From positions 1-8,101 of the forward strand of contig JACQED010000227.1 in assembly GCA_016200785.1 (NCBI GenBank): 8,101 bases of DNA, in the 5' to 3' direction. The DNA is from Chloroflexota bacterium. GTDB lineage: Bacteria > Chloroflexota > Anaerolineae > Anaerolineales > JACQED01. Shown in pieces: positions 1 to 6,600 of this stretch. The translations under genes were made by a program, and so were the position numbers. How positions within the stretch are numbered: the first letter of the stretch is position 1; each line of letters opens with the position of its first letter. Under the pieces are notes generated by a model that was not told the DNA's origin, made no database searches, and saw only the letters and a program-made list of their open reading frames with translations.

Positions 1-2
1 GG

Positions 3-932
3 TGGCTGTTTACGCTGGCCGTCCTCGCTTACCTGCTGTCGGGCGTATACGTGGTTGACCCCGGCGAAGCGGCGGTCGTGCGGCGCTTTGGCGCGGTGGT
101 CGAGCCTCGCGCCGCGCCGGGGCTTCACTATCGCCTGCCGTGGCCCATCGATCGCGCCGACATCGTCAACGTGAGTCAGGTGCGCCGTGAGAGCGTGGGC
201 ATTCTCGCGCCGGTTGAAAGCGAGGCGGGCGCTGAACCGCCGGCCAAGTTCGAAGCCCTCTCCGGCGACACGAACGTGATTGACATCGAGATCGTCGCGC
301 AGTATCAGGTGCGCGATCCGGCGGCCTACCTGATCAACGTGCGTTATTCGGCCTCGCGCCTCGTGCGCGACGCAGTGCGCGCCGCCGTGACCGACCTCGT
401 CACGACGCAACCGGTGGACAACATCCTGACAGTCGAGCGGCAGGCATTGCAGAATTCGATTCGCGCCGAAGCGCAAGCGCGGCTGGACGCTTACGGCTCC
501 GGCCTTGCCATCGTCGGCATCAATTTGCAGAAGGCCTTCCCGCCCGACGAGGTGGCGGGCGCGTTCGCCGACGTCAACAGCGCAAAGGAGGACAAGGCGC
601 GCGCCATCAACGAAGCCACCGGTTACGCCAACAGCCTCATCCCCCAGGCGCGCGGCCAGGCCGATCAAATCCTTGCCGCCGCGCAAGCATATCGCTCGAC
701 GACGATCGGGCAGGCCAAAGGCGCGGCGCAGGCGTTCGAGTCGGTGCTTGGCGAATATCAGGCCAACGCCAAACTCTACGGCGAAGACGTGACGCGCTAC
801 CGGCTGTATCTCGAAACGCTCGACAAGATTCTGCCACGCGCGAAAATCTACGTCGTGGATACCGCCAACGGCGGCGTGGTGAACCTGCGTTTGTTCTCCA
901 GCCCGGCAACTACCCCGACTCCGGCGCCGTGA
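3..932 (+). CDS. hflK: HflK-type SPFH/band-7 membrane protein (FtsH protease modulator), 5' partial
   Basis: HflK proteins pair with HflC in a large membrane complex that surrounds and modulates the FtsH protease. The frame is open from base 3 to the TGA at 930-932, giving 309 visible residues. The first 18 or so (WLFTLAVLAYLLSGVYVV) form the end of a transmembrane helix. The band-7 domain follows at once, with the hallmark pattern PGEAAVVRRFG, then APGLHYRLPWP. The later sequence matches HflK rather than HflC: a NEATGYANSLIPQARGQA stretch, then AQAYR, then LYLETLDKIL, as in the HflK family helical region. The C-terminus ends in a short Pro/Thr tail. The GTG at base 51 lies inside the membrane helix and is not the real start, which is upstream of the window. 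No hflC follows; it could lie upstream. Family is confident; the HflK name rather than a generic SPFH label is good but not certain. Confidence 0.88.
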   Translation, partial: WLFTLAVLAYLLSGVYVVDPGEAAVVRRFGAVVEPRAAPGLHYRLPWPIDRADIVNVSQVRRESVGILAPVESEAGAEPPAKFEALSGDTNVIDIEIVAQYQVRDPAAYLINVRYSASRLVRDAVRAAVTDLVTTQPVDNILTVERQALQNSIRAEAQARLDAYGSGLAIVGINLQKAFPPDEVAGAFADVNSAKEDKARAINEATGYANSLIPQARGQADQILAAAQAYRSTTIGQAKGAAQAFESVLGEYQANAKLYGEDVTRYRLYLETLDKILPRAKIYVVDTANGGVVNLRLFSSPATTPTPAP

Positions 933-948
933 ATGCACGGCGTTCTTT

Positions 949-1002
949 GCCACGAATTGCACGAGTTTTACGAATTTGGCGCTGGTTCGTGTAATTCGTG
1001 GC
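949..1002. repeat. Imperfect intergenic palindrome built from a 9-bp ACGAATT-type repeat
   Basis: The left arm (949-964) and right arm (987-1002) are complementary over 16 positions with one mismatch, which would be a G-U pair in RNA, around a 22-nt loop. The core CGAATT recurs in the left arm and loop at 953, 962 (as CGAGTT) and 971, exactly 9 bp apart. TTCG recurs in the right arm at 986 and 995, again 9 bp apart. The element fills most of the 79-bp gap between hflK and the parvulin gene. No T-run follows it, so it does not look like an intrinsic terminator. From memory, similar ACGAATT elements are scattered in Chloroflexota intergenic regions; this was not checked. Confidence 0.7.
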
Positions 1003-1011
1003 TAAACTTCT

Positions 1012-2847
1012 ATGCCTGACGGTTGGTCACAAGTCTGGAAGGACGTTCGCGATTCGCTGAGAGGCGGCGCGGAGTCTCGACCTGATCTCGAATCGCCGCC
1101 GCTTCGCGCGGCTGTGCCCCCCAAGCAACTGCTTTCACCGTGGCAAGGGCGCGGGTGGATGGCGATCAGCGTCCTGCTCGTCGGCGTCCTGCTCGTCGTG
1201 AGTCTCGCCGGGCCGACCGCGTTGAGTATCCTATCGGAATGGGCGTCCCCCAGACCGCCTGCGCCCGACGTCGTCGCGACGTTCAACGGCGGACAGATCA
1301 CGATTTCTGATCTCGAAGCCGGATTCCGGCGATTCATCCCCGAGGGAAAGCGCGAGGCGATCCGCTCGCTGCAAATCCTCCGCGTCGTCCTGCGCGAAAT
1401 GGTCGTCGCCGAGATGATTCGCCGCTGGGCGATCTCGTCACAGATGAGCGACGACGCGGCTTTTCGCTATCTCATGCGGCACATCGGCGACGCGATCAAC
1501 CTGAGCGCAGCCGATCGCGAGCATGTCGATCGTCTGGAGAGCAACGCTTCCATCGCGCGCAATTCCGAATTGCTCGAAGTCCCCGCGCCCTCCGAAGCCG
1601 GCCTTCAAAGCGACTATCAAGCTGATCAGGCGGCGTTCGTCGTGCCGGCTCAGTTCACGGTGGACGTGCTGGCATTTCCCATAGGCGGAAACGAGTCGAT
1701 GGCACGCGCCGCCGCCGCCGAGGCGCTGGTCAGACTGAATTCGGGAGACGATTTCGCCGCCATCGCGGCACGGATGCCGGATGCGCGGTTGACCGAACAT
1801 ACCGTCGTCGCAGGCGGGACGCTCGGAGACGAATGGGATAAAGCGGTGGGCGCGCTCCGTCCGGGCGAATTCTCGGAGGTCCTCCGCGCCGGCGACTCTT
1901 TCCACATCGTGAGGCTTCTCGCTTCGCGCCCGTCCCGGACGCAAACTTTCGATGAAGCGCGCCCGACGATATTGAAAGCTGCGCGGGCGACTCAAACGAA
2001 GGCGTGGATGGAGGCCAACGCCCGTAAGACGCTGTTCAGCATCAAAGGCCGAGAATATACTTTGGGGCAGTTTTATCGGGAGTATCAGGTCTTGCCGCAG
2101 GCGGTTCAGGTCAAGTACGCCGGCGCGACGGGCATGAAGGAGTTGGTTGATAGGTTGATCGACCGATTGGTGTTGGTGGAGATTATCAACGACGAAGCGG
2201 CCAGCGAAACGATCGATCAGGCGCGCTTGAGTCTGCTCAGCGAAATCATCGCGCAGCAGGAAGTGGACGACAAGGTCCAGATTCCCGAAGAAGACATTCG
2301 CGCATATTACGATCGGAATTCCACTGTGCTGCGGTCGCCGCCGCAGGTGAAGCTCCGCTATATCCGCATCGCGCTGGGACAATTGCCCGATCGGCAAAGG
2401 GCGGCGCACGCCCTGGCCGATCAGGCTTACGCGCTGCTGACGCAAGGTTTCTTCGGGCAGGGGGCGGACTTCGCCAGCGTGGCGCGGGAATATTCAGACG
2501 ACGCCGAGACGGCGGCGGGCGGTGAACTATCGGACTGGCTCGGTGAGGCGGTCAACCCATTCGAGCCGCTGGAACGGCGGGACGTTTATCAGCAGGCGCT
2601 GAAACTGAAGGTGGACGAGATCAGCCAGCCCTTCGAGGCGGGCGACAGCGCCTATATCGCGCAAGTGCTCGCGCGCACTGATCCTCAGGGCGGCACGTTC
2701 GAGGCGGACAAGCCTTATATCGGCGAACTTCTGGCCCAGCTGAAGAGAGAGCAACTGCGAATGCAGCTGCGGGATCGATTGCTCGGGCAGGCGGGGCTGG
2801 TGATTTACGACGGCGTTTTGCGGAATTACCTCTCAACTGCGAGGTGA
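1012..2847 (+). CDS. Membrane-anchored SurA/PrsA-like protein with two parvulin-type domains
   Basis: This 611-residue protein has a short N-terminal tail (1-49), one membrane helix at about 50-74, and a large extracytoplasmic part, resembling PpiD, PrsA or SurA chaperones. Two similar halves follow. Each half has a SurA-N-like helical segment opening with a short strand (VVATFNGGQITISDLEAGF at about 87; FSIKGREYTLGQFYREY at about 342) and then a PpiC/rotamase-like segment (about 214-305 and 446-556). The second rotamase segment is the clearer one, with DFASVAREYSDD, then GGELSDWL and KVDEISQPF. Family active-site histidines are mostly absent: H298 remains in half 1, but half 2 has Y450 and AYIAQV where His is usual. 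A folding-chaperone role is therefore more likely than strong isomerase activity. ATG 1012 is the first start after an in-frame TAA at 1003 but has no evident Shine-Dalgarno. M50 (ATG 1159, preceded by GGGTGG) is a possible alternative start. The gene overlaps the rsfS ribosome-binding site at its 3' end. Confidence 0.82.
   Translation: MPDGWSQVWKDVRDSLRGGAESRPDLESPPLRAAVPPKQLLSPWQGRGWMAISVLLVGVLLVVSLAGPTALSILSEWASPRPPAPDVVATFNGGQITISDLEAGFRRFIPEGKREAIRSLQILRVVLREMVVAEMIRRWAISSQMSDDAAFRYLMRHIGDAINLSAADREHVDRLESNASIARNSELLEVPAPSEAGLQSDYQADQAAFVVPAQFTVDVLAFPIGGNESMARAAAAEALVRLNSGDDFAAIAARMPDARLTEHTVVAGGTLGDEWDKAVGALRPGEFSEVLRAGDSFHIVRLLASRPSRTQTFDEARPTILKAARATQTKAWMEANARKTLFSIKGREYTLGQFYREYQVLPQAVQVKYAGATGMKELVDRLIDRLVLVEIINDEAASETIDQARLSLLSEIIAQQEVDDKVQIPEEDIRAYYDRNSTVLRSPPQVKLRYIRIALGQLPDRQRAAHALADQAYALLTQGFFGQGADFASVAREYSDDAETAAGGELSDWLGEAVNPFEPLERRDVYQQALKLKVDEISQPFEAGDSAYIAQVLARTDPQGGTFEADKPYIGELLAQLKREQLRMQLRDRLLGQAGLVIYDGVLRNYLSTAR
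2841..2846 (+). promoter_or_regulatory. Shine-Dalgarno of rsfS, overlapping the upstream stop codon
   Basis: GAGGTG lies 4 nt before the TTG at 2851 and includes the first two bases of the parvulin gene's TGA (2845-2847). It supports the TTG as the rsfS start and suggests translational coupling of the two genes. Confidence 0.65.
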
Positions 2848-2850
2848 AAA

Positions 2851-3198
2851 TTGGAACCTCTCAATCTTGCCCATATCCTGGTTGATGCCATCGCCGACAA
2901 GAAAGGCGAGGACATCGTGCTGCTGGACATACGCGGCGTGTCGCCATTCGCCGATTATTTCGTGATCGGGTCGGGGACGAGCGAGAGGCAGTTGCGCGCG
3001 CTCATCGAGGGGCTGCTTGAGGCGGCGAAGAAACACCATCAGCGCCGCCCTCTGCACGTCGAGGGTCGCCCAGAAACGGGCTGGGTGCTGATAGACTACG
3101 GAGACGTAATCGTCCACCTGTTCGCGCCCGAAAAGCGGGAGTATTACGATCTCGAGGGGTTGTGGCGTCAGGGGAAGATCGTGGTGAGAATCCAGTAG
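2851..3198 (+). CDS. rsfS: Ribosomal silencing factor RsfS (Iojap/RsfA family)
   Basis: RsfS binds ribosomal protein uL14 on the large subunit and blocks joining of the subunits, lowering translation in stationary phase or starvation. The 115-residue length is normal for the family. The family signatures are present: DIVLLDIRGVSPFADYFVI, then GSGTSERQLRAL, then the C-terminal block GWVLIDYGDVIVHLF, and REYYDLEGLW. The chosen TTG start gives the expected N-terminus and is preceded by GAGGTG; no better start was seen. The gene begins 3 nt after the parvulin stop codon, so it is in the same transcript. In many bacteria rsfS sits next to nadD; here it follows a chaperone gene instead. Its end lies 6 bp from the convergent ndk stop. 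Confidence 0.95.
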   Translation: MEPLNLAHILVDAIADKKGEDIVLLDIRGVSPFADYFVIGSGTSERQLRALIEGLLEAAKKHHQRRPLHVEGRPETGWVLIDYGDVIVHLFAPEKREYYDLEGLWRQGKIVVRIQ

Positions 3199-3204
3199 CC
3201 CATT

Positions 3205-3654
3205 CTATTCAAAAATCCACTTGTCCGTTTCGCGCTTCCACGACACCAATTCATCTTCTGGGAAGTATAGGCCGATCTCGAACGCGGCAGTCTCAGGGCT
3301 GTCGGAGCCGTGGACGAGGTTGCGGCCAATTTCGACGGCGAGGTCGGCGCGAATGGAACCGGGCGCAGCCTGGCCGGGGGCGGTCGCGCCCATCGTCTGG
3401 CGGGCAAGGGCGATGGCGTTTGGACCTTCCCATGCCATCACTGCCACCGGGCCGGAGGTGATGTAGCCGATCAGTTTCTCGTAGAACGACTTGCCGAGGT
3501 GGACGGCGTAATGCTTCGCGGCGAGTTCGGGCGTGATCTGCATAAACTTGAGGCCGACGAGTCTGAGGCCGCGTCGTTCGAGGCGGCTGAGACATTCGCC
3601 GATCAACCCTCGCTGTACGCCATCCGGCTTGACGATGAAGAGAGTGCGCTCCAA
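3205..3654 (-). CDS. ndk: Nucleoside diphosphate kinase
   Basis: This cytosolic enzyme transfers the gamma-phosphate from ATP to other nucleoside diphosphates through a phospho-histidine intermediate, balancing NTP and dNTP pools. The 149-residue length is typical. Landmarks are complete: VKPDGV with K9, YAVHLGKSFYEKLIGYI at 49-65, SGPVAVMAWEG at 67-77, R85, GATAPGQAAPGSIRAD with T91 and R102, and the active-site NLVHGSDSPE with N112 and catalytic H115. The start is TTG at 3654-3652, supported by AGGAG six nt upstream. That Shine-Dalgarno overlaps the TAG of the TPR gene, so ndk is probably translated in step with it and transcribed from the same upstream promoter. The stop is TAG at 3207-3205, with no visible terminator before the convergent rsfS. 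Confidence 0.97.
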   Translation of the reverse strand: MERTLFIVKPDGVQRGLIGECLSRLERRGLRLVGLKFMQITPELAAKHYAVHLGKSFYEKLIGYITSGPVAVMAWEGPNAIALARQTMGATAPGQAAPGSIRADLAVEIGRNLVHGSDSPETAAFEIGLYFPEDELVSWKRETDKWIFE

Positions 3655-3660
3655 AGAAAT

Positions 3661-3665
3661 CTCCT
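3661..3665 (-). promoter_or_regulatory. Shine-Dalgarno of ndk, overlapping the TPR-gene stop
   Basis: Read on the minus strand this is AGGAG, with its first two bases inside the TAG stop of the upstream gene (3666-3664), followed by a 6-nt spacer and TTG. It decides the ndk start and points to termination-reinitiation coupling. Confidence 0.75.
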
Positions 3666-6600
3666 AAAGTTGCGCCAGCGCCTGTTGGTAGACTTCCAGC
3701 GCCTTTTGCAGGCGATTGTCGCACATGTAGGCATCGCCCAGCGCGCGCAGGAGCCCGTGACCGTCGCCCTCCTTTTCGACAGCGGCTTCGAGGTCGGCGA
3801 TGATTGTGTCCACCAGCTCGTTGGATTTGATCAGCCCATCGTATAGCTCGAGCGCCTCTTGAGCATTGCCCTCTCTCAGCTTCATCCTCGCGCTAGTGAG
3901 GCGCACTTCCGGCGGGTCAGCGGGCAGTGCTCCCTTGCGCGCGGAGCGCCGGGCTTTGGCTTTGGGATGCGGACGCTCGACCGCTTTCGCTTCGACGGGT
4001 CTCACTTCTGGCGGAGCCTCTGCGGCGGGCGTCGCTGCCAAAACCTCGACGAGTTCGGCGGCGGGCGCTGCCACTTCGGCGGGCGGCCAGACGCCTGCCG
4101 GCCAGCCTTGCGGTTCGGCGGGCGGCACCTGGGGTGCCACGAAAGTCGGCAGCGGCGGCTCCATGGGTTTAGGAACCACGCGCTCAATGGGCGGCGGCGC
4201 TTCGACCGGCTCACGCGGAGCGACTGGCGCGGGCGCAACGGAAGTTCCGGCCGCGAGCGCGGCGGCAGATTCCTGTGAGATGGTCAGCCAATCGGGGAGA
4301 GGGCCTTCTTGGTCCGACCACACGACTGAAGCAGGAACTTCAGCCTCTCGCAACCACTCAGGCAATTCCTCGGCGGGTTTAGCGGGCGGCGCGGCCGGTG
4401 GCTCAGGCTGGGGTTCCTCGACGGCAGGCTCCCGCAACCACGCGGGCATCTCTTCGGTGCGCGTCTCGGGCCGCGTGATCAACTCTTCTTCTTTCGCGCC
4501 GTGCTTCGCGGCCAATGCTTCGAGCCACGCCAGCCCTGCGTCTTCGGCCTCGTGGGGCGTCGTTGCGGGCGACGGGGTCTCGATCACGGCGGGCGTCAGC
4601 GCGGATGGAATTCCAGCGGTGGCGGCTTCGCGCAACCACTCAGGTAATTCCTCGGCGGGGCCAGCGAGCAGCGCGGCTGGCGTCTCAGCCGTGGGTTGCG
4701 CGACCGCGGCTTCGCGCAACCAAGCGGGCATCTCTTCGGTGCGCGCCTCGGGTCGCGTCACCATCTCTTCTTCTTTCGCGCCGTGCTTCGCGGCCAAACC
4801 TTCGAGCCAGGCCAGCGCTTCGTCTTCGGATTCGAGCGGTGTCGTCGCGGGCGCCGGAGCCTCGGTCATCGCGGTCGGCGGGGCCGGCGGTTGAGCGGCC
4901 AACAGCCAATCGGGAATGAACTCGGCAGGCTGCGCCTCCGGCTCAGCCGGCGCAGGCGCGAGCGCCGCGGGTTCTTCGGTCGGAGATTCGCGCAACCACG
5001 CGGGCATTTCGTCGCTGCGCGCCTCGGGCCGGGTGATCATCTCTTCTTCTTTCGCGCCGTGCTTCGCGGCCAAACCTTCGAGCCAGGCCAATGCTTCGTC
5101 TTCGGATTCGAGCGATAGCGCGGGCGTCGCCGCAGTCGGCGTCGGGATCGGAGCCTGAGTCATCGTCGGCGGCGCAGAGGGTTCTTCGGCGGCGCGCAAC
5201 CACTCGGGTGATTGTTTACCGGGCCGAGTGGGCGGCGCGGGCGCCGTCGTTTCTTTGGTCGCAGATTCGCGCAACCAGGCGGGCATCTCCTCGGAGCGCG
5301 CCTCAGGCCGCGTGACCATCTCTTCTTCTTTCGCGCCGTGCTTCGCGGCCAGGGCTTCGAGCCAAGCCAATGCTTCGTCCTCGCGGTCGAGCGGCGGCGC
5401 CGCAGGCGTGGCGCTCGGTTGAGCGGCCCCAGCCTTCGTCGGCTTCGTTTTCTCTTCAGCCCACTGGATCGGGCCGACTGGCGGGAGCGGCGCTCGGGGC
5501 GACTCTGGTTCGCGAGGCTTTGCCGACAGCGCGGGCCGCACGGGCAGGGCAGGCGCGGCCGGCTCTTGATCGGGTGACACCCAGACCTCAGGCTCATCCG
5601 ACCCGGCCAGCGAAATCTTGTCGGCAGTCGGCGAGGGAGGTGGCGGAGCAAAACTCTCAGGCTCGCCTCGGAACGGCGACTCGGCTGACACCGGCCCGGA
5701 CATCAATTCCTGGCCGGTCTTGCCTTCTGATGCGCGGAGTTGCGCGAGCCAATCTGAATCGGATGGGGCCGCCGCTGGCGCAGTTTCTTCCGCCAGGACT
5801 TCCCGCAACCATTCGGGCATCTCGCCTGAATGCAGAGGGGCCGTGTCCAAAGGTGTTAGCGGCGCGGTGAGCGCCGGTGTCTTCTTGGCCGATGGCGGCG
5901 CGGCCGGAGGCTGTTCGGCGGGAGGGCGCAACCACTCCGGCGACTCGGTTTCTTTTCCTTTCAGAAAACGCGCCACCGAATCGGACGTGGTGGGAGGTTG
6001 CTCCTCGAGGAACGCAGGCAACACTAGAGGAACGCCCGAAGCTGGTTCGGCGGGCGCGGCTGGCGCTAACGCCCTGAGCCAGGCTGGCATGTCACTCTCG
6101 GCCACCGGTTCTGCCGGAGCAACCGCCTCGGCTGATGGAGCGCGCAACCATTCCGGCGGCTTGGCCGGCTCGTCCGTGCTCCTGAGCGAATCGGGAATGT
6201 CGGCGGCCGGACTACCCGCCTCAGAAGGCGGACGCAGCCATTCAGGCAGGCTGTCTTGGGATTCGGGTTCAGGCGTCATGGATGTGCCTCGCTCGTCGGC
6301 GGCGCCAGTGGCCGGGCCCCAACCCTGAGCGGCCAGCCAATCGGGAATCGGAGCCGCCGGAGTCGTCTCGGCGGGCGGTGGAGTCTCGCTCGCGGAGAGC
6401 CAATCGGGGACGGCAGGCTCTGCCGATGGCTGAGTCGTCGGGGCACTGGCCGACAACCAGCCCGGCAGTTCGCCGCTCGACGAGGCCTGAGGCGCCGCGC
6501 CTGTTTCAGCGGCGATCCAATCGGGCACGGCGCTTGTTTCCATCGAGGGCGCCGCGGCCTCCGCAGCTGGAGCTGTCGCGGGTGTTACGCCCGACAGCCA

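Noticed and set aside
51..53. GTG as the start of hflK
   Set aside because: The frame is open to the left edge and encodes the membrane helix just before this codon, which HflK proteins need. The start is outside the window.
947..974. Possible promoter for the parvulin gene (TTGCCA, 16 bp, TACGAA)
   Set aside because: The -10 matches the consensus poorly and both boxes fall inside the palindromic repeat, so the match is likely chance.
1438..2445. 335-residue open frame antisense to the parvulin gene
   Set aside because: It has no recognisable domain and lies entirely opposite a gene with clear family features. Long antisense frames are expected at this GC content.
2527..2544. SDWL in the parvulin protein as a member of the PDWL motif family
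   Set aside because: It lies in the rotamase GGEL segment, where an aromatic is normal for the fold, so it is a structural residue and not a docking motif.
3866..4894. Long plus-strand open frames over the TPR gene (also 6256-6984 and 7024-7884)
   Set aside because: They are Gly/Ser/Arg-rich low-complexity readings of the repeat DNA on the opposite strand, with no family signature. The minus-strand frame has a TPR fold and conserved motifs.
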